Assembly (NCBI RefSeq): GCF_030272615.1
Contig: NC_081406.1
Location: 169,847,861 to 169,911,860, forward strand
Length of the DNA: 64,000 bases
DNA from: Cryptomeria japonica
Taxonomy: Eukaryota; Streptophyta; Pinopsida; Cupressales; Cupressaceae
Direction: 5' to 3'
Shown here: positions 25,111 to 35,152 of the stretch, piece by piece
Numbering within the stretch: position 1 is the stretch's first letter
Layout: each line of letters starts with the position of its first letter
The notes under the pieces: generated by a model
The model's database searches: none
What the model saw: only the letters and a program-made list of their open reading frames with translations
What the model was told of the DNA's origin: nothing
Made by a program: the position numbers and the translations under genes

Positions 25111-25399
25111 GATTAGAGGGAGAATGATTATAGAAGAACGGATAGATAAAAGGAAGAATAAAGGGGGAGGCTACCGAAAGTCGGATGAATGATTTGGACA
25201 AAAATATTGGTTGAGGAAGGATAATTGTTTGAATGGATGAAAGTGGATTGGGGATTGGAGAATTTCTCGGATAGATAGAAATGGATTAAAGATTTGATGA
25301 TGACAAGATGGAATTTGAAAAGAGGGAGGATTGATTGGTTGTGGGGGATGAACTTGGCAAGAGATGTCAAGTAAAGAAAACACAATGGTCAAGAGAAGT

Positions 25400-26247
25400 T
25401 TGACTCAAAAGGCACTCATGCTCATTCACAACATAGCCTATGGCGAGAAAAGACAATAGTCAATGGATCCCAATTGGTTTCCCAACTACGCTTACCCAGA
25501 GCAGACACTTAGATGCTTGACCCCACTAGCTCCCCTCCATGGAACTCACTTCTCTGGGGCAGCCAAGCATCAATTCCCATGAAAACTCCTCATGGCGATC
25601 TTTGTGTCTCTACTAAGGGCCGTAAAAATATGGGTTGCTTCGGAGGTCCGACCTCCTGCACCAATGACTAGAAGATTTTTGGCCACTATGCACAAGGTGT
25701 TTAATATGGCTTCATGTTAGGAGCTACCCTTCACAGTTTCACAAGCGTAATTGAGGCCTATATCCCAACGAAGCACCAATAACTTAGTAGTCACGCAAGC
25801 GTGATTGAGATCTCTAGGATCCTACTAAGCACCCAATGTGAGAGTGAACTCTCGAATAGCCCCAACCATTGATTCTTTCGACCTCAATGGTCTATTTATT
25901 ATAGTGAGTTGGGAACCCTAGGTCCGGGTGTACTCACTTGGGTAATTCCCCTATCACCGGCTCAAAGAGAAACTCGGGAGGGAAGGCCCATTAAGGGTAA
26001 ACATGCGACAAACATGAAAAGCTTGGAGGGTCTGGATTTCTGATTGTCTAGAGAGACAAGAGCATACTCTCCTACCTTTACGCTTTTCACAAACACAAAA
26101 AGTAATGGTTTATTTACCCCCCAATTATATCTAGGTGCCCAATAAAAGAAACACAATGTTTGCTTGAACCTCCTAGGCAAAACCACTTGATTAGTAGTTT
26201 GAAAATGAAGTCTTAGACAAGCGTCCTGCAAAAGACGAGAATGACAA

Positions 26248-26291
<44 letters not shown>

Positions 26292-27214
26292 TGGGAATGA
26301 GTAGAAAAACAAGAATAAAAACTTTTCTACAAAAGAAAAATGTGGATTTGGGGGAAAACTTGATGGGTAATTGGGGTTTGACTAGGTTTTTGACACTTTC
26401 TAAGGGATAGGAAAGCATAAGATGGGGATTTTAGAAGCGAGGTGAAGGAATGAAAAAATTCGTCCAAGAGGGACAAAGGAGAAAAAATTGGAGATAAACA
26501 CTATGGAAAAATTTGGAGGTGATTGGATAAAACTGGAAGAAGTTATGGCAAACCCTAAAAATAGAGAAATGTGGGATTTTAGGATTCAAAAAGTGGAATT
26601 TGGGATAAGGTCCTTAAGGAAGGAAATGTACAAAATGAAATTGCGGGGTATCTAGTGAATTTTGGAGGAAAAAAGAGCGAAGATAAAGAAGAAATGGCGA
26701 AAATGCGCGAGTGATCGCGCTAAGAATATTAGTATAAACAGATAGCAGAAAAAAATGCAAATGCGCTGATTAGCAGGTGGTCGTGCTATTGCACGGGTGC
26801 TCGTGTCAAAACAACAGGAGTTAGCGCCTGAAAAATTCAAATTCATTTTTTTAACAAAACGCTCACGCTAATCGCAAAGGGATAGTGCTGAAGCAACAAC
26901 TAAAAACAAAAACACAACTAATCTAGTGTATTTTTTAGATTTTTTTTTTATTAGAATGTACAAAATAGAGATAGAAGTGAGAAGAAGAGGAGATAGATGA
27001 ATTTGCGTGACGGTCGCGCTGAAGCACACTAAGGTGCCAAAAAAAAATTCAAATTTGATGCGGTCGCGCTGAAGTCGCGATGGTCATGCTGATTAGCAGG
27101 CGATCGCACTGATGTAGCAAGAAGTCACACCAATGCACGTGCGCTCATGCTGAAGCATGAACCTGTGAGAAACCTTCACAAAAAAACTCATTTTTTTTGT
27201 TAAATTCGGGACGT
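25400..27214 (-). other. Element B 5' leader, non-coding
   Basis: About 1.8 kb between the right primer site and the Pro/Ser-rich ORF, read on the minus strand. It includes a TA microsatellite (about 26250-26290). GC content and CG dinucleotides rise towards 26700-27180 (GGTCGCGCTGAAG-type motifs repeated at about 27010 and 27062). No ORF convinces. Confidence 0.5.
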
Positions 27215-27237
27215 GGGTCCCACCAGCCGTGCCAGAA
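27215..27237 (-). other. Element B primer-binding site
   Basis: The minus strand reads TGGCACGGCTGGTGGGACC three bases inside the 5' LTR. TGG fits pairing with a tRNA 3' CCA end; I cannot name the tRNA. Confidence 0.5.
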
Positions 27238-28174
27238 TGAAGAGGGGAAAACGTAGCAAGGTGAGATCAGATGGTTAGTATGCAAACAAAGCATTCAAAC
27301 ACATCGAAAACATGAAACATCAACTAACCATATGAAAAAATAAACAAATTATTTATACCTTGCAAGCTTATACCTTCTCCTTCGGATTGAGCTATTGGTG
27401 AAGCCAAGGATGCGCCCCTCCTTAGCTTGTTTGGATTAGCTCCTTGATTGTGATGTGGAATACTCTCAAAGTGCTCAACAAGATATATTGGATTTGATAG
27501 AATTATTGGATGGATTTTTGGATTGATTTGAATTGAAAGATTGAAGAAAGAAGAGAGAGGAGAAAAGAGCAGCATGACAATGCATGAGAAGTCAATTATT
27601 TGTGAGGAGAATAGGCTCCAATTTATAGATTGGAGAAGGCCAATGGAGGGCCAAGATTGATTTGATCATGAAGGGTTGAGATTTATTTTAGATAGAAGGC
27701 ATGGATCAAGGGTGCCTTGGGAAAATAAACAGGAATATAAAATTCCTTGGGAAAGGGGGGGAGAAATTTGAATTTCAAATATGAGGAGTTAAAAATTCCA
27801 AAATAAGGATGCATTGAGGGATTCAAAGAAATTTGAATTTCTTTGAAAGACTCAATGTTGACGTGACATGAGTGGGAATTAAAAATTAAGGGATAATGAT
27901 AAGCATGATTATAAGAGATTCTATAAGGATTAATTAGGTTGAGTGAGATTAGGAAAAGTGATTTGTAGGAATCACATGACTAGGTTAATTAATTAAAATT
28001 AATTAACAGAGTGGGTTTAGAGGAAATAATTATTGGAGGGGACTTTAGAAGAATAGGGGAATAATTAATTTATTTGATAAATTAATTATTGGACAATAGT
28101 GATAGGATTAATTAAATTAGATTTAATTGACTCTGTGAGGAATGAGGATAACACAATTAAGTCAATTAATTACG

Positions 28175-29833
28175 TTTTTTATTATGGGAAAATAGTTTTT
28201 GAGGGGACCAAAAACCCCATACAACAGGTTTTGGAGGGACCCGAAACCCTTAGATTTTACGAGGATCTGGAACCCATAGAGCAACACTGCCAAAGAAAAT
28301 TAACCAAGAAAACCAGCAGCCCAAACAAAGTTGAGCCAGCAAAAGCCAACAGACACCAGCGGGAAGAACCAGCCAAACACTTAAGATATAAACAATATAA
28401 ATCAGGTTGGCTACACCAACTAGGCTAAAGATTCAAGCTATGATGAGGGTTAGCAAGTATCCTCAGCCAAACAATAGGGATGTTTCCGGCTCCCTTGACC
28501 TGAGACAGAGACTTCAGACAACAAAAATCATGACTAGCCCATAACCAAAAACAACCACAATCAGGACTGGGCCCTTGAAAACTATTAGCAACCAGCCAGA
28601 TAAGAAAAGATAAGGCAAATAAAACAAGATGCCTAGAGATAAAGGGATTTTGAAAGGCTTCCCTAACCTTAAAGCTAACTTTTGAAATGGCTCCCAGAAC
28701 CACTTCAAAGGGTTTTGAAGTGGTACCCTCAACCACCTTGAGCTGAAATAGAGGCCCGATCAGGAAAGAATCCATCCAAACAAGCACCGCCACACCCTCC
28801 ACCTCAATAGGAGAAGACATAAAAGAGCTTGAAAGAAAAGATCTAGCAACCAAAAAATTATCAGCCTCAAGAGAAAGGTCCTCCAAACCAGAAGAGGAAG
28901 CACCAAAAATCCCCTTAACCACCCAAACACCATGCAACCACTCCACCTCCATAGGAGGGTACAACGCCTCAAGAAGAGATCCATGGGACTGAGTAGTAAG
29001 AGAAAAAACCCTCAAAAGGAAACCAATAGTGGAAGCACCGAGGGCCCACAGAGAAGAAACATGACCACCAAAAGTGTAACCAAACTCCAACAACAAAGAA
29101 ACAACCCTCACCTCAATAGGGAGAGAACAAAATTTCCTCAGAAGGAGATACCACATCAACTGCAACCCAATACCAGAACAACCTCTGCCCAGCAAAATTG
29201 CCTCAAAACAGGAGCATCCAACTCCTTCCGCAAAAGATATCTCGACCTCTATAGGAGATAAAACCTTCTTTACAGGCACATAGAGAGAAGAAGGGTGCTG
29301 AGAAACTACCCAAATCTTAGGCATTTCCACCCAAAGGGCATCAAAAGAGCTCCACAAATCCTAGCCCAAGAGGAGGAAAATGAAAAAAGAAGCACTGCAA
29401 GCACAAAATCCTCCGACCCAGCAGGTCAAAGGGCGCAAAGAAGAGACACAAGCCAAAGCAAAGCAAAATGGCCTAACAAGGCTGACCCAATGGATAGGAG
29501 AGGAAGAGAGAGCCGCTGGGAGAAAACCCCACTGGCTTTGAACCACTAAGCCGGCAACAACAGCAGCCCAAACAACCGCCTCAGCGAGAGACCCAAGAAG
29601 CCAATCCACTAGAAAGAGGGAGTGAAGGGGGCATCGCGCATCAACCAGGTCTACATCCACCAAAAGCCAGGTAGTGGTACCCATTTCTAAGGCTCCCAAG
29701 AAAGAGGAGTCATCCTCATCATCGTTAGATTCCTCCCCTTCCTCAGCAACAGCTGAAACCCTAGCTCCCGCACTCACGCGACTCCCGCTCTCGCTCATCC
29801 TTTTTTCATTGGTTGATAGATAGTTATCAATTC
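28175..29833 (-). mobile_element. Retroposon G: short LINE-like insertion in element B's LTR
   Basis: Flanked by GTCAATTAATTACG (28161-28174) and GTCAATTAATTATG (29834-29847), a 14-bp target duplication with one mismatch; the uninterrupted LTR reads the second version. On the minus strand it ends TTTTCCCATAATAAAAAA, a short A tail. The length of the duplication and the A tail point to LINE-type target-primed reverse transcription. It contains no endonuclease or RT. Its last 100 bases contain GGGTTTCGGGTCC, also present at the 3' end of LINE piece H, suggesting the same enzyme family moved both. Confidence 0.78.
28425..29798 (-). pseudogene. Retroposon G ORF, 458 codons with one premature TAG, unknown
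   Basis: The minus-strand ATG at 29798 lies about 35 bases from the retroposon's 5' end. The frame runs to a stop at 28425, broken only by TAG at 29361-29363. The first residues are MSESGSRVSAGARVSAVAEE, then a short acidic run (EGEESNDDEDD). The body is hydrophobic and carries repeated PIEV-type cores (SPIEVE, LPIEVR, PPMEVE, SPIEVE, KPFEVV) roughly 45-55 residues apart, meaning a degenerate internal repeat. I recognise no domain. It could be a LINE-family ORF, or a host transcript captured as a retrocopy. Confidence 0.5.
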
Positions 29834-29891
29834 GTCAATTAATTATGTTGATAGGCTTAAATTAATTAAATATTGATTTTAGATATCTACA

Positions 29892-30112
29892 TCGGTACCA
29901 ATCACCTTCCCAACTCATCCACACAAGTCTGGTACTAACTTGTGTACTAATGTGTCCCGGGGTACTCTTCCTTACCTTATCGGTGTTCTAAAACACAAGG
30001 TGATATCAAAGATATCCCAACCTGTACTCCTCCTTGACAATGTTGCACATACACCTCTCATACCGGTAGTCATCCCATATCAGTTGACATCAATGACAAC
30101 ATAATGCCAACA
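29892..30112 (-). repeat. Element A 5' LTR, last part
   Basis: Starts with the right target copy of B (TCGGT) and matches the left LTR from about 2400 to 2620 (GTACCAATCACCTTCCCAAC onwards). It ends CCAACA at 30112. Confidence 0.86.
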
Positions 30113-31035
30113 ATTTTATTCACCATTTCAAAAGGTGTAAAACTAGTTGTTGTCTTCCATGTTGCTCTATATGCCCAAATGGCTTCAGGAAGTCTATGTG
30201 ACCAATATTTCTTATGAAAAGCTACTGTCTTGGTAAGAATAGATTCTAAAACCCTGTTTGTAACCTCTTCTTGACCATTTGCTTGAGGATGGTATTGAGT
30301 AGACTTCCTGTGTTTGATATTATATTCATTAACCAATGTTGCAATTAATGTGGATGTAAATTGTGGGCCTTGATCTGAAACAAAATCTCTTGGTACTCCA
30401 TATTTTATAAATATTTTCTCATAGAGAAATTCATCTACCTTATTATCTCTTGCATGTGTCATTGCTCTTGCTTCCACCCATTTTGTAACATAATCAGTGC
30501 AAAGTAGAATATAGGATTTCCCATTGGAAGGAGGATCAATTGGTCCAACAAAATCCAATCCCCATTTGTCAAATGGTGCAACCAATATTTGGGGATACAA
30601 TAACATTTCATCAGATCTGGTGGGCCTACCTATCCATTGGCATCTATCACATTTTCTAGTATATTGAGTTGTATCTTTATGCAAAGCTGGCCAATAATAT
30701 CCTATGTTAAGGATTTTAAGTGTTGTTATTTTAGTAGCAAAATGTCCTCCACATGGCTCATCATGACATGCATGAAGAATATCATATGTTTCATCATCTC
30801 TGACACACCTTCTTAAGACTTGGTCAAGTCCAGTATAAAATAAACAATAAGCAATCCAAGAGAAATTAAAACTTTTCTCAACTAGCAACCTCCTTTCTTT
30901 AGGAGAAAAATGAGAAGACATCTTATTAGTAGCCAAATAATTTGCAATATCAACATACCAGGGAGTGTGAGATTTTATCAAGAATAAATGTTCATCTAGG
31001 AAAGCATCATCTATTGCTTTAGGATTACCCTGCAA
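30113..31035 (-). pseudogene. Element D integrase (Ty3/Gypsy, no chromodomain seen)
   Basis: An open minus-strand frame running into the copia insertion at 30113. Zinc-binding region: H and C residues in HACHDEPCGGHFATKI and later KCDRCQ. Catalytic core: first Asp in WGLDFVGP, second in VSDQGPQF, Glu in ANGQEEVTNR, so the D,D-35-E triad is intact here. It is followed by WKTTTSFTPFEMVNK, the standard post-core motif, which then resumes at 211-1. The style (GLDFVGPIDPPS, KWVEARAM) fits Tat/Athila-type plant elements. The enzyme would insert element cDNA into nuclear DNA. Element A's insertion destroys it, although the frame up to that point has stayed open. Confidence 0.88.
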
Positions 31036-31135
31036 TTAAAGCCTAGAAAGATAATCTACAACTACATTAGCTTTACCTGGTTTATCAACAACTATAATAT
31101 CAAATTCTTGCATCAATAGTAATCATCGAGCCAAT
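31036..31135 (-). pseudogene. Element D RNase H C-terminal end
   Basis: The minus strand reads LLLMQEFDIIVVDKPGKAN and ends DYLSRL before a TAA, the standard end of a Gypsy RNase H linked to integrase. It is continuous in sense with 34319 onwards once LINE piece H is removed. Confidence 0.8.
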
Positions 31136-31157
31136 TTGTACTTTAACTGTTTCCTCT

Positions 31158-32288
31158 ATGTATTGTGTCCTTTCCTCCACCCCTCCTAGTAATCCTTATT
31201 GGTCTAAAGCCTGGATTAAGGGTCTTACCCCCAAAATCATTTTTTTCTACTGGACCATCCTTCAAAATAAGATCTTGACCCTAGACAACCTAAAGGGCAA
31301 AGGCTTTGCCTTCCCTAATAGATGTGCTTTGTGTCTTTAGGAGGAAGAGTCTGTGGACCACCTGGCCATCCACTGTTCCTATTCTGCCTCAGTTTGGGAA
31401 AGATTTCTTAAGATTTTTAGCATTGATTGGGTCTTTCCTAACACTATCAGCGAACTGTTTTCCTCCTGGAATTTTCATTGGACTAACTCCTTTTTGAGAT
31501 CTTTGTGACAGCTATCTCTTCCTCACATCCTGTGGGGACTATGGAAAGAAAGAAACAATCGTATCTTCAGGGATTTATCCCTCAATCAGGATATTGTGTT
31601 CCAAAAAATTCAAAGGGCGATTGTGGAAAATATTGGGATCATTGAGGGTCCCTGTTTCTTGAACAACCCCCTGGAATCAAATATTTTAAGTTCGTGGAAT
31701 TTGAAGGTTGCTAACAGTTCTAACCCCAACCAAAATAAAAGACTTGAAGCTAGATGGCAAACCCCCCCTTATGGTTGGTTCAAAGTTAATTTTGATGGTG
31801 TTGCAAAAGGTAACCCGAGCCCTGCAGGTTGTGGAGCTATTCTTAGAGATGATAAAGGAATTTGCAAGGAAATGGTTGTTGTCCCAATTGGAAGCCAAAC
31901 AAACCATAAAGCTAAATCAATGGCAGCTCTCCAAGGTATTCTCCTTGCTAAAAAATGGAATTGCCCCTACTTATGGATTGAAGGGGACTCAAACAATATC
32001 ATTAAATGTCTTAAGGGGACCTCAAAGCCCTCATGGTCGATCAACAATATCATTGAAGCCACTAAAGACCTTACCACCACTTTTTTAAAAAGTTACATAT
32101 CCCACATCTACCATGAGGCCAATGGCTCTGCTGACTGGGCTGCCAACGCGGTGGTTAACAAAGATGAAATGATTATATGGACGGGAGAACAAGGACTCCC
32201 TGAAAATGTTAGACTAATCATTTTCAAGGACCGATATAGAAGCACTCCAAAGATTTTTGATATACAGGATAATAATGAAAAGGACTAA
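31158..32288 (+). pseudogene. LINE H pol C-terminus: zf-RVT and RNase H (RVT_3 type)
   Basis: One frame (zero offset throughout) with two in-frame stops, TAG at 31338 and TGA at 31506. The first part matches the plant zf-RVT pattern: IIFFYWTILQNKILTLDNL, then RCALC, and after the stop HLAIHC. The second part is the plant RNase H-like fold: WFKVNFDGVAKGNPSPAGCG with the first catalytic Asp, then IEGDSNN with another Asp, and EANGSADWAAN with the last Asp. The usual Glu in HKAE is Lys here (NHKAKSM), so RNase H is probably inactive. No RT precedes it; the copy begins at 31136. Confidence 0.85.
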
Positions 32289-32445
32289 TTGGAGTACTTC
32301 GAGCTATTATAATAATGAGAGCCTCATTTATTATAATACTTATTTCATCACTTCCCACACTTTCTGGGTAAATTTTATAGTTCTGATGAGCTTTCTAGCT
32401 AAATCGTTCTACAAGTTTCAAAATTCGGCTTTGAACAACGAAAAT

Positions 32446-34155
32446 ATGGGTGGTAACAAGCGGCGATATGAACCAAGCAACTCCAAAGAATGGAAACAGA
32501 AGGAGGAGGTCTGGAGCATCCTACAAAATGGTGGTTTTTCAAAATTCATGGAGAGACTCCACGGACAGGATGGCACGGTTACCAGTTTTTTCTGCAAAAA
32601 CTAGAGAAAGGGTATGCTGAAAATGGGAGACCAAACTGTTGAAATTGATGAAGACCTTATTGCCCAAGCCACGGGCCTCAGAAGGGAAGGATGCAACTTC
32701 TATAGAGACAGGAAAGTCAGTAAGGAGGCCATTGACAGATATCTGGATATCGAGAAGGAGAAAAAACTCCTGGTGAAGTTAAGTAAAACTTACTACCCAC
32801 CAAGGGCTTTTGTTAAACCCTGGTGGGAGGTCCTCTTTGTTTTAATGCGCTACATTACATTAGATGGTAGGTTTACAAAAGTTTATGGTTACCATTTCAT
32901 CTTGCTGAATCATTTTAGGCATGATGAGAAGGTTAATTTTCCTTATTTTCTGCTTTGCTCGATGAATGCCACTATTAAGGCCTACAAAGAGAACCCTATG
33001 GGGGACACTGCCATGCATCAAGGCTTAATGGTCCTTATTTACAACCATCTCAAGGCCAATCAAATAGCCCACATGCAGCCCTCTGTAGAGTCTGAGGAGG
33101 ATGGGTCTGACTTTGCCTTTTTAGTGGATGAGGAGTCTGACAGTGACCCATCAAGTGATTCTGAGGAGAGCATGGATGTTTCAGATTATGAAATTGGAAA
33201 GAAGAGAAAACACATTAAAACAAGACCTTCTTCCTCTAAGGGTAAAAAACCTAAAGTCAGAATCCAAATTAGCCTTTCCTTAGAGGAGGAGGTCTCTGAA
33301 GACTCAGAGAAGGAGAACCCTCAAGGGTCATTGAAAAAGAAAACTAAAGTTTACACCCAAACCAGAAATAAGCACAAGAGGAAGGAGGAGAATGTAAAGG
33401 AGCTGGAGGTTTATAAGAAGGAAAGGACCTCGGAAGCCGAACAAAACCCAGAGAAGGTGACCACAGGCGAGGCTCTTAGGGTCGAAGAAACAACTACTAT
33501 TTGGGACACCCCAAAAAAGGAACAGGATATCCCTGGTAAGGTTGATCCTCCCCCTAACCCTCCTCCAGAGGGTATGCAAGGTTTCATGGACACTATGGAG
33601 TGGCTTACAACTGGTTACAAGAAAGTTGTGGACGACAACAAAAAACTCAGTAACAGAATTCAAATTTTGGAAACCATCAACACTGGGGAAGGGATGACCA
33701 TGGTTGATTACATAGAGGACCTGAAAAATACCATTGCTAAAGCTAAAAACATAAGAGACTCCTTCAACCCCAGATTTGAGAAAATAGAGAAAGATATGCT
33801 GGAAAGGAAAAATCTTGCTGACGCTAATGAACAAACTATCTCGGGCACTACCAGTAAAGTCAGCAAAATTGAGGAGTGCCTGAAGAGTATTGTTGAACAG
33901 ATTTTAAGCATCCTAAATATTTCTGCTAGCAACACCAATACTCTCATCAGCAAACTGGACGAAGAGAAGGAGATCCTGGATATTGACCCGAACACTGAAG
34001 GTATAGGGGACGCTCAAGGATCCAGAACCCGGACCAGAGACAAAAAGAAAGAAAAGAAACCTAACAAGGACCTGGAAGATCTCGAAGTTGTTGGGGCCAC
34101 CTACGACCAGCTGGTGAAGAAGGCAGAGGACCTGCTGAAGACTTTAGCTGTGTAG
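32446..34155 (+). pseudogene. Extra ORF downstream of the LINE RNase H, about 569 residues, unknown
   Basis: Frame from ATG 32446 (MGGNKRRYEPSNSKEWKQ) with a single TAG at 32602-32604; an intact 513-residue stretch follows from ATG 32614. Residues about 57-215 (including DEDLIAQATGLRREG and YGYHFILLNHFRH) resemble, from memory, an N-terminal domain in plant transposon-associated proteins; unverified. Next come an acidic Ser/Asp/Glu stretch, a basic Lys cluster (KKRKHIKTRPSSSKGKKPK) that could be a nuclear signal, a Pro-rich hinge (PPPNPPPEG) and a long, probably coiled-coil C-terminal third. It starts 157 bases after the RNase H stop, on the same strand. LINEs normally have no ORF here. Confidence 0.6.
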
Positions 34156-34318
34156 CGCTTTCCTTGTTTCTTTATTGTTTTTATCTTAGCTGTCTTTTTG
34201 GTTAGCTGGCCTTTTTGCTAGTCATTTTGTAAGAGGTTCTTAAGCACTTTGTCTTATCTTAATCTCCTTTGTTAAAGGTTTCGGGTCCTAAAAACCTATT
34301 TTTCTAATTAATCAGAAC

Positions 34319-34970
34319 CATCGAGCCAATCTTCCTATAATTGAAGGCTTGTTCATAAGATATTTGATTGTTGTATGATTGGTACATGCATATATTTGAT
34401 ATCCTGTGATATAATGCCTAAATTTGTTAAGTGCATATATTACTGCCAACATTTCTTTTTCTGTGACAGTATAATTAAGCTCAGGTCCCTGCATGTTTTT
34501 GCTAATGAAGTAAATTGTATTCTCTAAATTGTCCATCTTTTGTCCCAAAACTGCTCCTATGGCATAATCTAATGCATCTGTATGATTATGAAAAGGTAAT
34601 GACTAGTTCGGACCCTTGAGCACTGGTGCTTGAGTCAATGCATGTTTGAGCTTCAAGAAAACTTCATGGCAAGTGGGAGTCCAATAAAACTTGATATCTT
34701 TAGTCAAAATACAATATAAAGGTCCTCCAATTTTACTAAAATCTTTAATAAATCCTGGATAATATCCAGCATGACCAAGGACACTTTGGACATCCTTTTG
34801 CTTTGTGGGAACAGGAAGATTTTGAATGACTTCAATTTTGGTTGGATCAACCTGTATTCCAGTTATAGAAATATGATGACCAAGAACTATGCCTTCCTGC
34901 ATCATCATAAAGCATTTTCACTGTTCAAGGATAAATTGTAATCTTCACACCCTTGTATTGTGATTAGGGT
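34319..34970 (-). pseudogene. Element D: end of reverse transcriptase and start of RNase H
   Basis: From about 34965 downwards the minus strand encodes MMMQEGIVLGHHIS, VDPTKIEVIQNLPVP, and LGHAGYYPGFIKDFSKI: the palm/thumb end of a Gypsy RT. Then comes HTDALDYAIGAVLGQKM with the first RNase H Asp, and NYTVTEKEMLAVIYALNKFR with the catalytic Glu. Stops at TAG 34606-34608 and around 34930 break the frame. The YxDD-containing front half of RT, protease and gag are absent: sequence beyond 34970 no longer matches, so D is truncated there. Confidence 0.85.
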
Positions 34971-35152
34971 CCCCTCGGACAGTTCTACTTCCCATGACCA
35001 TTGTGTACCTCGCAGTTGCACATGTGGTCAAACCTTATCTACTTGGTGCTCTTGGTCCCCCAAATTTCAGACTCCTCATCGCCATTGTGGCCACAAGAAG
35101 GGCTTGGCTTGATGGTTCTCTACCTCGCCCTCGCGAGAAGGTTTTGCCTTTG
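34971..35152. other. Flank of chromovirus E (left), unassigned sequence
   Basis: GC-richer than its surroundings, ending in CTTTG, the left target duplicate of E. Joined to 43043 onwards it forms the pre-insertion sequence. I recognise no domain in either strand. Confidence 0.4.

Larger units (their letters stand above)
6936..29891 (-). mobile_element. Element B: large non-autonomous LTR retrotransposon inside A's LTR
   Basis: B's LTRs read TGAAGAGGGGAAAA at their plus-strand start (6936 and 27238) and end in TACA (20894 and 29891). A purine tract next to the left LTR and a TGG-starting primer site next to the right LTR put it on the minus strand. Target duplications CCAGT (6931-6935) and TCGGT (29892-29896) match at three of five bases, as expected for an old insertion. 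The internal region (20895-27237) has no gag, protease, RT or integrase that I can recognise, only a Pro/Ser-rich low-complexity ORF. That fits a LARD-like (large retrotransposon derivative) element. Confidence 0.85.
27238..29891 (-). repeat. Element B 5' LTR, interrupted by retroposon G
   Basis: Starts TGAAGAGGGGAAAA and ends ATATCTACA. After removing the 1659-bp insert 28175-29833 and one 14-bp target copy, about 981 bp remain. This agrees with the left LTR (about 1075 bp) once the two extra 53-bp units there are discounted. Confidence 0.86.
212..30112 (-). mobile_element. Element A: gag-only Ty1/Copia LTR retrotransposon, interrupted by B, C and G
   Basis: LTRs start TGTTAGACAC on the plus strand and end in CAACA. 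The 3' LTR is 212-2620, and the 5' LTR is 4967-6935 plus 29892/29897-30112, so a 22.96-kb insertion splits it. Strand is set by the polypurine tract beside the left LTR, the primer site beside the right LTR and the minus-strand gag. The internal region is only about 2.35 kb and shows gag without protease, integrase or RT, so A must have been mobilised in trans. The likely target duplication is TTTTT (207-211) against ATTTT (30113-30117), one mismatch. A landed in the integrase of element D. Confidence 0.88.
31136..34318 (+). mobile_element. LINE piece H: 5'-truncated plant LINE inserted in D's RNase H
   Basis: Flanked by identical 12-mers CATCGAGCCAAT (31124-31135 and 34319-34330), a LINE-sized target duplication. 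It carries on the plus strand the C-terminal part of a plant LINE pol (zinc-binding RVT region and RNase H-like domain), then a large separate ORF, and a 3' end containing AAAGGTTTCGGGTCC. The endonuclease and RT are missing, consistent with 5' truncation during target-primed reverse transcription. No long A tail is visible. Confidence 0.85.

Noticed and set aside
28932-29261. 109-codon plus-strand ORF
   Set aside because: Antisense to the long minus-strand ORF of retroposon G, Lys/Gln/Arg-rich as expected from the reverse of that frame.
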